From positions 930,001-994,000 of the forward strand of contig JBAIAA010000097.1 in the NCBI GenBank assembly GCA_037893245.1: 64,000 nt of DNA. The letters are read 5' to 3'. Shown here in pieces: positions 44,201 through 55,556 of this stretch (positions are counted from its first letter, which is position 1; each line of letters begins with the position of its first letter). Under the pieces are notes generated by a model. The model was not told the origin of the DNA and searched no databases. It saw only the letters and a list, made by a program, of their open reading frames with translations. The translations under genes and the position numbers were made by a program. This DNA comes from Crossaster papposus (lineage: Eukaryota; Echinodermata; Asteroidea; Velatida; Solasteridae).

Positions 44201-45150
44201 ACGAAGGTTACCGGTGATAAGCATTTACATAAATAATGGGGTCCAGTGTGAACGAAGTAGTTCATTTTTTATTATTAAAGGTTTAAGGTCAAGTGTTGAT
44301 CATAAAACCACTTTACATCAGGAACCCACGAGTGCCAAGAATATAATGTATACATGTAAACTGTCGATAGAAAGCGCTCAGAATGTAACATGCGCGCGAT
44401 GGCGCAGGGCCGTTGCAGAGGGGCGCGCCCTCTGAATTTGATCTATTCTCTCTATAACTCAGGAATTATGTACTTTCAGTCGATCTGGTCAGCTGGAATG
44501 TCAATTGGTGGGCTAGGTTTAGACTGAGCTCTAACTTTACTATGAAGGCGGCAATACAAGGTACTTTATAGTGACGAGTCTGAGCCGCTATGGAGTGGTA
44601 GGGAAATCCCTGGCTACAGGGCGCTACATGTGCTAGGGGAAAACCCCGTTTACACGGCGGGAGGCGTTTATGCATTATGGGGTGTGTAGTCATGCGTGAG
44701 TTCGTTTTTGATTGAAATAGGGGACGTATAACATTAGAGGGCTATAGGGTCCCCTATTTCGAAAAGGGGCCTTCCGAATCATTTAAAGCACGAACAAAAG
44801 AGGGATAATAGGAGGTCCATCAATTTGTTTCGTATATTACGTTATGAAGACACTCCATGGGAGGTTCGTGGGCTGAGGAAAATCTCTCTGAACTAAAACT
44901 TAGAAAGGTCTGTCGACCTAAATGGTCCATGTATACACGCGTTTGTTTAGGGTGTAAGTGGACGACACGAAGGTGATTTGGGGTTATGGTTAGAATCGAG
45001 GACGTCCTCGATTGAGTTTCGTGTACAAAACCAACGAGAGCCGTTCGAAAAAGTTATAGTGCAAACAAAGGAAATCATCGAGAGGAACAAACTAAACTCC
45101 TCGACGGATTTAATAGACAGACGTGTTGGTATGTGTACATGTATAGTGTA
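41261..45150. other. No gene seen
   Basis: Mixed-composition sequence with many short open frames on both strands but no recognisable domain or convincing splice structure. From about 44620 on it contains short GGGG-N-CCCC hairpins, for example near 44638, and an ATAGGGGAC/GTCCCCTAT pair at about 44716-44757. Confidence 0.45.
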
Positions 45151-45299
45151 TGTATATATTTGCATATGTGTGTGTATATGTATGGGTATGGGTATGGATA
45201 TGGATATGGATATATAGATGCATAGAAATATGGATAGATGTATATGGATGTGTATGGATATATTATATGGATATAGGGATATATAGGAATATGTATGGG

Positions 45300-45600
45300 T
45301 ATAGATGGATGGAAAGGCAAGGAAAAAGGCAAGGAAAAAGGCCAAGGGAAAAGCCAAGGAAAAAGCCAATGAAAAAGCCAAGGAAAAAGCCAAGGAAAAA
45401 GGCAAGGAAAAAGGCAAGGAAAAAGGCAAGGAAAAAGGCAAGGAAAAAGGCAAGGAAAACGGCAAGGAAAAAGGCAAGGAAAAAGGCAAGGAAAAAGGCA
45501 AGAAAAAAGGCAAGAAAAAAGGCAAGGAAAAAGGCAAGGAAAAAGGCAAGGTAAAAGGCAAGGAAGGGAAAAGTGGAAAGGAAGGGGAAAAGGCAAAAGG
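45300..45600. repeat. 12-bp minisatellite GGCAAGGAAAAA
   Basis: About 20 imperfect copies of a 12-bp purine-rich unit. The open frames here (KGKE repeats on plus, FLAF/LPFS repeats on minus) come from the repeat and are not genes. An (ATGGAT)n-like tract precedes it (45180-45260). Confidence 0.9.
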
Positions 45601-45613
45601 AAAAGGGGAAAGG

Positions 45614-45724
45614 AAAGGAAACTGAGAAAGGAAACTGAGAAAGGAAACTGAGAAAGGAAACTGAGAAAGGAAACTGAGAAAGGAAACTGAGAAAGGAAAC
45701 TGAGAAAGGAAACTGAGAAAGGAA
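45614..45724. repeat. 13-bp minisatellite GAAAGGAAACTGA
   Basis: About eight near-perfect copies of a 13-bp unit adjoining the 12-bp array. The period changes abruptly while the purine-strand bias is kept. Confidence 0.92.
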
Positions 45725-47720
45725 ACGGGAAAAGGAAAAGGAAAAGGAAGGTGGAAAACCCGATTGGTAGACATAATGGGGGAAAACCCCCGAGATGATG
45801 TGGGGAGAGCCCCAGGTATTGATGTGGGGAAAGGCCCAGATTGGGATATGCATTTGTAAAGAGGAAAATAGCCCCAGTGAATTAAGGAGGGAGGTAAAGG
45901 GATATATTTTTGTCTTTATATTTGTATTAGTTATTCGGCCACGAATGGCAACATTCGAATGAATATGCCGGTACAGAGAGTAGGATAATGTAATAAAGTG
46001 ATGTAGCAGCACAAACAGGGGCAAAGCAAAGGGTTATGAATATTAGACGGCAATGGGAAGTCAAGGTGTTGCAATAGAAGACAAAACGGAAACGAGACAA
46101 TACCGACATAATAGTCAGGAAAGGTGAAAGGAATAATGAAACGGGGATTTACGGTATTTATGGTAAATTGAATCTAAAACTTTTAAGGTTTGATGCTTGT
46201 AGAGATTGCTCAATAAAACAGATGCATGACAATGGGGGGAAACAGCCCCAGTTATAATGGCACGGGATTTGTTTGTGTGTTCTATATTCCCCTTAAATTT
46301 GAGCTAAATAGGCCGATTCTGTAGACCACGCTCCCCGGAAGGTCGACAACTCGCAGGGTATTATTTTGACGTCTGATCAATTGGTTGCTATGCTGTCCGG
46401 TTAGATTTTCGCCTTCCGCTTGTGGGAAAAATACGATATGCCTATTTGGTTTTAGTAATGGTCGAGTGTTAAATGAAACATTTGAGCACTTTAAGGTTTT
46501 AGTTACCTGCTTCTATACAATCACGCTAAGGTTAAATTGCACTGTGCTAGTAATTGAACATGTACATGTACACGTCACGCTACAAGTACTTGACGGGCGC
46601 GGTCCACTCTATACATTTTGATGTCCACGGTGTTTTGTACATTTTGAGAAATAAAACAAACAAATGGGGAGATGAACCCCGGTTATAAGAATGAGATAAT
46701 AAAACATCTCGGGAAAATGAGACAAATAATAATAATCTGGAATGAGTACCGTAAATAAAGGGAGCAAGCCGCAAAATTAGGCAGAGCGGATTATCAGGAG
46801 ATAAATATCTCTATACAAATATGGCAGCAAATAGCATCGGGAAGAAACGCATGCGTGAAAATGTATTTATACAAAATTAGAGAATGGAGTCCCTATGTAT
46901 CGACAATTTTGTTTTCTCCGTTGTTTTTACGATTTGACCATGATGTTGTGTCCAGTTTTGCCCTGCTTTTGTAGAAAAGGGCCACTGTCGGCCAATCATC
47001 AAGAATGATTTAAATCGTGAATTACATACTTTGGTACCGATATGCATTAGTAGATAAAATATTTTCAATTGTTAGCTGAGCTGACCGTTTCGCATAAGAA
47101 TGTTTTGCAGGAAGGACTCTGGTACATCGAAGTGAGGGAATGCAGTAGCAAGCACTGACCTTGTTCGGCACGCAAGACGACGGGCGTGTAGTTTGATGAT
47201 AACGCGCTTACGAGGGACGAGGGAAGGATGCAAGTCAGGATTAGAACTTCGGCAGCTCAATTGGGTATTCTTCAAGACAATGGCCTCGTCTGGCGCACTA
47301 ATTGAAGAGGTAGCGATGGAGAAGGGACATCCAGAAAGATACTGGAGATTGTGAGTATTGTTTGAAATGAAGCAACACGGAGATGCTGCCTGTGTCCCGT
47401 GAGGGCTGGTAAGTAATAGCTCAGACTCTTTTTCGATTGCTCTTTTTGCCGTCGAGACTTGGTGTTCCCCAAGTTCATGTATGCTGCATTTTATGTTTCT
47501 CTTACAGGCTGTGCAACAGGATAGGGAATGCGAAAATAACATACTTTATTCACGATTGAGAACGCGAATAATTGGAGAACTACATTTCGGAGAAGGATGC
47601 ATACGGGGATCTTCTGGCGTGATTTGGTCGGCGTATGGCACTATTTTTGCCGCTTCTTTCGGACATCCGTATCGGTGAAGAATATAAAGAGGTTTAATCG
47701 GCTTAGGGCAGTTCGTCACA

Positions 47721-47754
<34 letters not shown>

Positions 47755-49159
47755 AAATACAAATACAAATAAAATATAACGAAATAATTAAATAAATCGC
47801 AGGCGGAAATAAAAGGAATACCACGCCACAACTGGGGATTTACAGATTAGTTGAATACAAACAACCGTTTGAGGTCTTGGCAGCGGAGCGTCTACCACAA
47901 AATATAGCCAGGAAGGATTGTGATACACGTAGTCCCATGTGGCCGGTGTATTTCGAAGTTTGAGCGACAATGCACATTCTTTTAAGTCATATCTCTTCGG
48001 CTGCAGTAAGTTCAATGGAAGCCAGGTGTGAAGTCCAAGTTTCGTGGAGATCATGTCACGTCAACATCAGGGAAATAAAATGTCTACACGTTTATTCCAG
48101 CTCCCTGGCTTGGTCTACACAATGGTTCAACCGCTTCAGACGGAGAGTCCAGGAGTATGAATTTCGAAATGATAAAATATTTATAAAAGATAGCAGAAGA
48201 GCCTCGACGGACGACTGGGCAGGAAAGGCAAATGGTTTCCTTAGGTTTATGCGACGGAGGATATACGTTCTCATTTTAGGGGGTTGTGTTGTGTTGTTTG
48301 TTTTGTTGTTGTTTGTTTGTTTTTTGACAGGTTCACATACACGAGGCCACGCCAGCATGAGGAGTTATGTTCAGCGGCAGGCAAATAAACGGGGTATACA
48401 GTAAGACGTTTCTTGGTTAAACAGACGATCGGAGATAGGGGAGGTAGTCGGCGCAGCCGGAAGTGAAATTGATACACTCGTATTCGGTTGAGGTTGGATT
48501 ATAGGATGCTTTAGGCAAATCCACACAAGTCCAGTTTATATGTACAAGGTATCATTTCACATTTGAGGGAATTCGGATGGCGCGGGTCGATTCGGATGAG
48601 GATGTCCTTTGATTTAAAGCAACCAGGAGGTATAGTGGACAGCTGCCAAATTTCGCCGATGGATGGGCTCGGTGAGAGAACAGTTTTCCTCGAATAAATT
48701 GCTGACGGGCAGGGCGAGAGGTCGTTATAGGCAGCTCAGGATTCAGCATGCATTGTAAGAATAGTCAAGATGCTATAATCCATCTAAGCAACTTGTTGGG
48801 ATAGTGCCTTCACTAACAGGCCAAGTGCAGAAGCGACATCGGGTGGCAAAGCGAAATTAAGAATTGGTTGGCTACAGCAGATATGAGTACAATAGCAAAA
48901 GGTACAATGCAAAAAAGGTAAGGCAGCTGGAAACGGCTCTCTGAGGAGTAATGTAAGGTGCTGAGCTTCTTGCGGTAGTGTGCAAACAAGGATGGTACCT
49001 ACAAAGCATGGGCTTGGCCTCATTTGAGGGTCTGCGGCAAGCGGCTAGAGGAGCCTGTCGGCAGGGAACAACACCTCAAGATCCTTAACTGGTAGACAAT
49101 TAATAGATGCAGAAATTATTGGTGGCATATGCTGTGTATCCCGAGGAGAATCACGGGTA
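45725..49159. other. No gene seen; GGGG/CCCC mini-hairpins
   Basis: Several short stems of the form TGGGG-N-CCCCA occur near 45775, 45800, 45825, 46233 and 46663. A poly(A) tract lies at 47721-47751. Open frames at 47072-47542 (minus) and 47970-48404 (plus) carry no recognisable motif. Confidence 0.45.
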
Positions 49160-49322
49160 AGATTAGGGGTGAGGCGTGGGATGAGATGTGGGATAAGATG
49201 TGGGATGAGATGTGGGATGAGATGTGGGATGAGATATGGGATGAGCTATGGGATGAGATATGGGATGAGATATGGGATGAGATATGGGATGAGATATGGG
49301 ATGAGATATGGGATGAGATAAG
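49160..49322. repeat. 12-bp minisatellite GGGATGAGATAT
   Basis: About 13 copies with a GT/AT variant at the last positions. The WDEMWDEI-type frame on plus is repeat-derived. Confidence 0.92.
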
Positions 49323-49384
49323 GGTTGGGTGTAGATGCAGAGAGCATAGGGGAATGGATTGGGAGTCTAAGTTCGGAGCGAAGA

Positions 49385-49730
49385 ATCCTTCCCCCGATTT
49401 CTAAGATCAAATGTGGACTCTGGAGTCCGAACAAAGCAGCGATGCAAATACTTTACTATTTGCATCGCGGCGACGTTGTGGGCGGAGGATCCACACTCAC
49501 TTGGTAAATCTGGTCACTACGAGAGAGGACGGTATAAGGCGAAGAAGCCTTTGGTTTGTTTGCTCCAAGGACAGGTAAGGTCTCAAACATCTTTCCCACC
49601 CACCCGCCCTATACTGTAGAAGGTACTGCTGTTCGGATTCTAGTCTCTACGCTCGAATTCTTCCCCCCATTTCTAAGATCAAATGTGGACTCTGGAGTCC
49701 GAACAAAGCAGCGATGCAAATACTTTACTA
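49385..49730. repeat. Direct repeat pair enclosing the second 56-bp copy
   Basis: A 70-75-bp sequence containing AAATGTGGACTCTGGAGTCC occurs at 49385-49458 and 49658-49730. The first copy ends in GCGATGCAAATA, which pairs with TATTTGCATCGC at the start of the 56-bp repeat (49456-49511) to form a hairpin. Confidence 0.75.
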
Positions 49731-50009
49731 ATATAAGTCCTTCCTAGGCGTTACTTTTAAATGGGCGGGGCAGTGGGGGCAGGGCGGGGTGGTTGGGGGC
49801 AGTGATTTTTCATGAAGTTAGTTGACACAAGGACCAATTTTTGGACAAATTTAAGATAGTTAGGTCCTTGTGCAGACTTACTTTATTGAACAGAGAAATG
49901 ACAAATTCAAAAGGATGTCTCTTCAAATTAGCCTTTATTTTTTACTTGATCCCTCGAAGCAACAACCATGTCAAAAGTTTAGACAAAACAATACGTTTAT
50001 CGAGGTAAA
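49731..50009. other. No gene seen
   Basis: A G-rich stretch (49760-49800) is followed by AT-rich sequence. Confidence 0.5.
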
Positions 50010-50215
50010 ACCAAACAAATATCCTATGTTTTAGATGTTTTAGATGTTTTAGATGTTTGTGTATTAAAGCACTTTGAAGTGCTAGAATAGCACCAATTAT
50101 GGTGTTGGAAATGAACGCCTCCAAGTGTTATTATAGCACTATCTTAAAACTTAAAGTGCTGAATTTATGTAGCACTTGGATAGTGCTAGGTTTTAACACT
50201 TCAGTTTTTAGAGTG
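50010..50215. repeat. Right end of inverted pair rich in AGCACT/AGTGCT
   Basis: Contains repeated AGTGCT/AGCACT words and ends AACACTTCAGTTTTTAGAGTG, the complement of 40294-40315. A TAGATGTTT triplication lies at its inner edge near 50033. No clear target duplication was found outside the pair. Confidence 0.65.
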
Positions 50216-51629
50216 TGCAGTTAGCGTCTGGCATTGTGAAAGTTTGTCAAGGACAGTTGTTCGGGTCTTCTTGTCCAAACCTCCACCTCTGTCTTTTTGC
50301 AGATGATGCATATACGTGGCAGTATTGTGAAGTTTTTGTTGGTTTCTTGGAAAGAAGCCAGAGGTTGAACGCAGTTTTCTCCTTGGGGGCTCAGTGCTGC
50401 ATTCGCATGTGTCTTTTTCCGTCGTATCTGCATCTGAGAATATTTGGAGGGGGGGGGGGGGAGGGAAATGGGAATATTTATAAATAGAGTGCCCGATGAA
50501 TTGAAATCTGGAGATAAATTAATAATGGGTACAATTATACATACAACAACATCTAAAAATGTTGGACAGATATGCTTCACTCCACTCTATAAAGTGGAGC
50601 ATATCTGTCCACAATTTATTAAAGACACAGGTATAAACACAAACATGGAATGCATTTTGTTTATGAGAAAAACATTCTTTTCAAAGTACAGGTTCCAGGA
50701 ATGCCGTATTTTTCACATTGATTTAACTTTAAAACTATGGAACCCTGACTAAAACCTTAAATGTGTACATGAAGACTACATTGTATCTCCAGCCGACCCC
50801 TGCTCTATGTATTTTTATTATATTTTTCTTGCTCCGTCATGCAAAATATCCTTCATAAATGTTGCATTCTTGCTTCGCCTCGTAGAATGTAACATTTCCT
50901 CTTTCAACTCGTACTATTATACTATTCTGGACATTGTGTAATCACAGGAAAGTAAATAAATACAATTGGAGGGAAAAAACGAAATTTAAACAAAACATAA
51001 ATATTGACAGTGAGGGGGTAAAGGAATACAATTAGACAAGCAGGCAGGTTTTTTGTTGTTTTATTTCCAGGAAAAAAAAAGGCAAGGAAATAAAAAATAC
51101 TGACAAATAAGGACGTTATTATGAGCTTCCAGGTTAAGAATAGAAAAATGTACTGGAAAATGTACTATATAAATGTCCCTCTCCCCCCCCCCCCCCCCCC
51201 CTAAATTGTTGTCCCCCTAATATAAAGTAATAACTGCTTTCAGTACTAGTGACAAGTTACATGTATATTTGTGTTCCTACCCTAGTTTCAATTTCCATGT
51301 GACCAAGTTGCATGCCTATTTAGAGCTGGAAGCAGAACTATTTTATTTTGCCCTTGTGGAATTGAAGAAGATCGCTTGAGGTATAAAAACTCTCTAAGAA
51401 TTATGGGTTCCGAATTATGACCCGACAGAAATTGTCAACAATGGTCATAACTCTTTTTAATCTCCATTTAAAACATGTTTAGTGCAAATTACACAATCTA
51501 TGGGGACATAGAAGGAATAGGTGGTTCTTGGATTTAGACAAATTAATGCTGAAAAAGCCCTATTCCTTTTTTTTAACGGAATCTACTCAACTACATCATC
51601 ACATACCTTGTTAAGACAATGTTAAGACT
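50216..51629. other. No gene seen; hairpin and homopolymers
   Basis: A near-perfect hairpin lies at 50563-50612 (stem TGGACAGATATGCT and complement). A poly-G run lies near 50447-50460 and a poly-C run near 51185-51202. Short frames are unassigned. Confidence 0.5.
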
Positions 51630-52015
51630 TGACTGCGACTGTGACTGCGACTGGCTCCTCTGACTGCGACTGGTGCCTTCGACTGCGGCTGGCTCTTGCG
51701 ACTGCGACTGTGGTTCCTGCGACTGCGACAGCGACTGGCTCCTGTATCTGGTGCCTGCGACTGCGACTGGCTCTTGCGACTGCGACTGTGGTTCCTGCAC
51801 TGCGACTGCGCCTGGCTCCTGCGACTGCGACTTGCTCCTGCGACTGCGACTGGCTCCTGTGGCCGCGACTGTGACTGCCTCTTGCGACTGCGACTTGCTC
51901 CTGCGACTGCGACTGGCTCCTGTGGCCGCGACTGTGACTGCCTCTTGCGACTGCGACTGATTCTTGCGACTGTGACTGTGACTGACCGTGACTGGCACCT
52001 CCGACTGCGACTGGC
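51630..52015. repeat. GCGACT hexanucleotide array
   Basis: CTGCGACTGCGACTGGCTCC-like units run for about 380 bp. A frame on minus reads as SQSQ/SRSQ repeats and frames on plus as DCDW/LRLR repeats. No gene is inferred. Confidence 0.9.
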
Positions 52016-52019
52016 TTAG

Positions 52020-52330
52020 GGAGCGTGGGCGTCCGGGTGAGGCCCCGCCCCTACTGCGCCGACGGACCCGACTCGGAATCGCCCCGAGCGGAACGAAACG
52101 TCTGCCGTGCCGCCGTTCACAGCATGGGCTGGACCCCCCGGACTCGGTATAATTCCTGTAGAAGATCCAGGGAATGTCCCGACGAGGCCCCGCCCCCACT
52201 GCATTCAAGGGCACAGCTCGGAATCGCCCCGTGTGGAGCGAGACGTCTGCTGCGCCGCCGTCTACAGCATGGGGCGGCCCCCCGTCAGATCCGGTAGCGG
52301 CCCCGGACAAAATATGGGGAAGGGCGCCCT
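52020..52330. repeat. GC-rich block with 138-bp tandem duplication
   Basis: CG-rich sequence. Words such as GAGGCCCCGCCCC, TCGGAATCGCCCCG and ACAGCATGGG each occur twice about 138 bp apart (starting near 52040 and 52178). It may be the Gag region of the neighbouring LTR element on the minus strand, because the minus frame stays open, but no domain is recognisable. Confidence 0.6.
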
Positions 52331-52381
52331 CTCTCCGAATTGGAGTGGACGCACCGACGACCCCCAGCACTTGGCGCATTA

Positions 52382-53693
52382 GCCTCTGTCATGAAATGAC
52401 GAAAATCAACCGAAGAGGGCGTTTTGCGGAAATTTGTCAATATGGCTTCCGAGCTCTCGCGTAAGACTAACGTAAGTAGCTATACCATGGAGGAAAGACA
52501 ACAGATAGTTAGTGAATTGCGGGGAAATACTTAATAAAAAATGGCCAATCATAAAACTAGATTTTCTTTCCTACACTTGAAAAGACCCGCCGTGTATTTA
52601 TGCTCCTTAGAAAACCGGTTAGGCCCAATTAACATTTAAACAAAACAAAAAATTCAGTGGCACTGAACTGAAGCTTTATTTGAAAGCCATATTTGAATGC
52701 CATACAGTAAACAAATTCTGGGGCCAATTCATACAACTTGATACATGTACAAGCAATATTATTTTTGTATTTTTAATTATTTTTTGACATCAAATATAAA
52801 TTTGGGGCTTTACACACAAGCACTTGGTTCACATAATTACTATATGGACGTTAAACCTCAACATTCCTGATCCTGCAATGTTAATTTAAAAACCAGTTTT
52901 AAATACTGTCACATTAAATGTACAGACGCCTGTGAAATCTAGTAATATTTTACCCTTTTATTGACTGAAACCTGACATTAAAAGAAGTTCGTAAATATTA
53001 AACTTGGATTTTTCAAGAATTATTCAATTGCGCCACGACCAATTAGGGAGCACTCGGTCGATTGTGTACACAATTTCTGGACGCCACCGTTTCGGTGTTT
53101 TTGTCGGACTAAGCTTACACCTAAATTGTTAACAGAGGGTAAATAGCAAGCATTAATAACATTAACATGGTAAAGGTACAATGAATTTGCAGTTTGTCAA
53201 CAAAGAAGTATGGCAACATTGCATGAGGAAAGTCGGCCCAACATTAACTGTTTATAAACAATGTAAACGTCGAAGTACAGCTATAGCTCTCCCAAAGGTC
53301 GAGTTGTCTCAACGGGCGAGTTGTCTCAACGGGCGAGTTGTCTCAACGGTCGACTTGTCCGAGTCGAGTTGTCTCAACGGTCGACTTGTCTGACATCCGC
53401 TAGCTACGCACGTACGTATATAGCGCAGCACGCTTTCACAAACTGACCATTTTTTCAGTCGCTGTTTCTTTCTCTTTCGTAATTTTACGGTTTTGGATGA
53501 CATTTAGCCTTATGCCTACGGTTTATCCTTTCGAAATAACCACAGCCATTAGAGCTCCGTCGTAAGCCATAAAGTTCTGACATCGACGACACACGTGTTG
53601 CTGTTGGTAAGCGCCGCCATTTTGACAATTTTTCCGCGCGTTGACCTTTTAGAAAGGTTATGACAGAGGCTAATGTCCCGAAATTCCCCGCTA
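52382..53693. mobile_element. 1.3 kb element with CATTAGCCTCTGTCAT ends
   Basis: The left end CATTAGCCTCTGTCAT is the exact complement of the right end ATGACAGAGGCTAATG. Weaker similarity continues inward for about 70 bp to a shared ATGGC in both arms. A TA dinucleotide lies next to GCCTCTGTCAT at both ends, so a TA target as in Tc1/mariner is possible. The plus-strand frame 52442-52531 (MASELSRKTN, then YTMEERQQIV) is short and unassigned. A 17-bp tandem repeat lies at 53298-53393. The element splits the gag-like frame of the LTR element to its right. Confidence 0.5.
53298..53393. repeat. 17-bp tandem repeat GAGTTGTCTCAACGGGC
   Basis: Five or six copies of a GAGTTGTCTCAACGG unit, with a few interspersed GTCGACTTGTC variants. 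Confidence 0.85.
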
Positions 53694-53890
53694 TCCGTCC
53701 CCAATTCCTTCCCCAGGAAACAACCAGACTCCCAGGACCTCATAACATCCCTAAAGAAGGCCTCCAACTCCCCCGGTGTGATGCACGGAATGCACCGGCT
53801 CCTCTCCAAACTGGGCCCCGCTCTGCGGGCCCGCACTCCAGCCCGCTGCCTCCCTGCCGCCGCAGGGCGAGTCGGCCGCCACACCATCAT
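53694..53890 (-). pseudogene. Gag-like fragment of an LTR element
   Basis: The minus-strand frame starting at an ATG near 53890 follows a plausible primer site and LTR. It encodes a basic, Arg/Ala-rich N-terminus and then ITPGELEAFFRDVMRSWESG. After GEFRDI the sequence runs into the 1.3 kb insertion. No zinc knuckle or other diagnostic domain is present. It is assigned only by position relative to the LTR. Confidence 0.4.
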
Positions 53891-53947
53891 GGCCCCGCGA
53901 AAACATGAACAACTTCACCTGGTTTCCTTTTTTTCTCCTCTTGTATG

Positions 53948-53964
53948 CCGACCGCTGCCACCAA
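53948..53964 (-). other. Primer-binding site
   Basis: The minus strand reads TTGGTGGCAGCGGTCGG immediately after the LTR end CGTTACA, beginning with TGG as a primer site should. The tRNA was not identified. Confidence 0.6.
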
Positions 53965-54253
53965 TGTAACGTGATTTTGCCTGGGGTCGACGCAACACAC
54001 AAGAAGGAATCTTGACACCAGTGTTCTTCGAATACCGTGATATACCTGCCGTTTTATTGTGGACTCTTGCCTCTAAAACACTAACTTGAGGTTCACACAA
54101 CAACGCGGTTTCTAGAACTGGTCAGAACTGGTTCGGCGTATGCGCGATCCAAAGACGGGTTTCCGGGGCGCACCAGCAGGAGCCACCAGGGCGATCCCAC
54201 CACCGTGGAATCGCTCTAGTGCCCTCTATCAGCCAACCGGCACAAACGTTACA
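53965..54253 (-). repeat. 5' LTR of a second decayed LTR element
   Basis: 289 bp with ends TGTAACG and CGTTACA, so TG...CA on either strand. The adjacent primer site places the internal region to the left, on the minus strand. A partner LTR was not found in the window. Confidence 0.6.
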
Positions 54254-54282
54254 CAAGTCTAGGTAAAATATGAATTGCTCTG

Positions 54283-54525
54283 CGTTGGCAAGAAATCAAT
54301 TTATGTGGTTTTGCCAATAATTTGTTGTTCATTATACCGCCCTTCCCGTAAAATGATGTTTATCATCAGATTATGTTTTTGGTGATTTAAGTCAACTTCT
54401 TAATTTCACATGTTTTTTAACCAAAACAAAAGAATAGATTGGTATACGTATGATGCCTTTCACAGAAGAAGTTCACGAAATCGTTCCTTAGTTTGAGAAA
54501 AAAACCAGTGCACTGTGGAAATTCA
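54283..54525. repeat. Interspersed repeat, copy B
   Basis: Inverted match to 1755-1995, including GTTTTTTAACCAAAA and the GAACGATTTCGTGAAC-like word in complement. Confidence 0.6.
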
Positions 54526-54567
54526 TCTTTTTTTTCGCCAAGAATTTGAAAGATAGGCCGCAATACA

Positions 54568-54615
54568 AACATTTAGTTAAATGGAACCAGTGTATGTTTC
54601 AGGATTGCGGGATTT
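54568..54615. repeat. About 48-bp inverted repeat, left copy
   Basis: Contains TTAAATGGAACCAGTGTATG. The complement, nearly identical, lies at 59482-59530. The pair bounds 5 kb that include the LINE, BEL/Pao and Tc1 remnants. Confidence 0.75.
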
Positions 54616-54839
54616 TAGATTCATAACAATTCGACTACATTTCTATTTGACGCTCTTATAAATTGTTACAAATTCACCCGTACAGCTCGTTGAACGACAC
54701 CGCCATTATTAGCGGAGCTCCGCAATTTTACCGATACCTAACGGAACCTTTCGTGAATACGGCGTAGCGCAATTCTAACGTATCCGTTAGGCCATCCGCA
54801 AAGGCTGTTACGGACCCGGTAATAGCGGATGCTTCGTGA

Positions 54840-55130
54840 ATAAGGTCCCTAGACGGTCCGAAGACTGGATAGGGCAACAGCTTGAATGAGGCGAATTGAA
54901 GGATTAAAAAGAACAAGAGACTGCGACGGTCAGAGGACTGGATAGAACAAAAGCCCAAACGAGGCGAACTAAGCATTAAAAAGAACAAGAGACTGCCAGC
55001 GACGGTCAGAAGACTGGATAGAAACAAAATCTTGAATGAGGCCAACTAACGGATTGAAATGAACAAGAGACCACAACGGTCAGAAGACTAGATAGGAACA
55101 AAAGCTTGAATAAGGCGAACTGACCTAGGA
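54840..55130. repeat. Four tandem units of about 65 bp
   Basis: The unit contains CGGTCAGAAGACTGGATAG and AAAGAACAAGAGACTGC and occurs about four times with substitutions. The minus frames over it are repeat-derived. Confidence 0.85.
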
Positions 55131-55141
55131 GGCAAATTGAC

Positions 55142-55435
55142 GAATCGAACACCCGCTGTACCAAATTCGTAGGTGTCGTGCTTAATGACCGCCTCACCTG
55201 GAGTGATCACATCTCCTCCATTACCAAAACCGTAGCCTTGAACACAGGTGTCCTATCCAAGCTTCGTAACTTTCTTCCATCCACCACCTTTTTCACCTTT
55301 TACAATACACTAATTCTTCCCTACCTAAATTACTACAATATTATGTGGGCACGATATGCTACTAACCAACTACATTCCCGTATTGCCATACAGAAGAGAG
55401 CCACTGCACTTATTCACAACAACGGGACCATATAC
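55142..55435 (+). pseudogene. LINE reverse transcriptase, C-terminal fragment
   Basis: The frame is open from about 55142 and reads KFVGVVLNDRLTWSDHIS, then KLRNFLPSTTFFTFYNTLI, then PYLNYYNIMWA and IQKRATALI. This is the conserved region C-terminal to the catalytic YADD in Jockey, CR1 and L2-like non-LTR retrotransposons. The catalytic YADD region is missing upstream, where tandem repeats begin. After about 55435 the frame continues without recognisable similarity. It is probably a truncated insertion; the clade was not determined. Confidence 0.78.
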
Positions 55436-55556
55436 TTCCCCTTCAAAGGAGTTTCTCAGGGAAGCGAATGGAATCCCGAGATTCAGCAAGTCACGTCTAC
55501 TAGACCAGAGCCGAGCGAGGGCAGTCAATGGGCGTATAACTATAAGCACTGGAGGA

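Noticed and set aside
44947..46024. Open frames of 106-275 residues rich in KGKE, FLSF or LPFS
   Set aside because: They follow the 12- and 13-bp minisatellites and change identity with frame; no non-repeat domain.
49129..49404. 91-residue frame with WDEMWDEI repeats
   Set aside because: Encoded by the 12-bp GGGATGAGATAT minisatellite.
51591..52379. 262-residue minus-strand frame with SQSQ repeats
   Set aside because: The C-terminal half is the hexanucleotide array. The N-terminal half is GC-rich and open by composition, possibly part of a Gag but without a domain.
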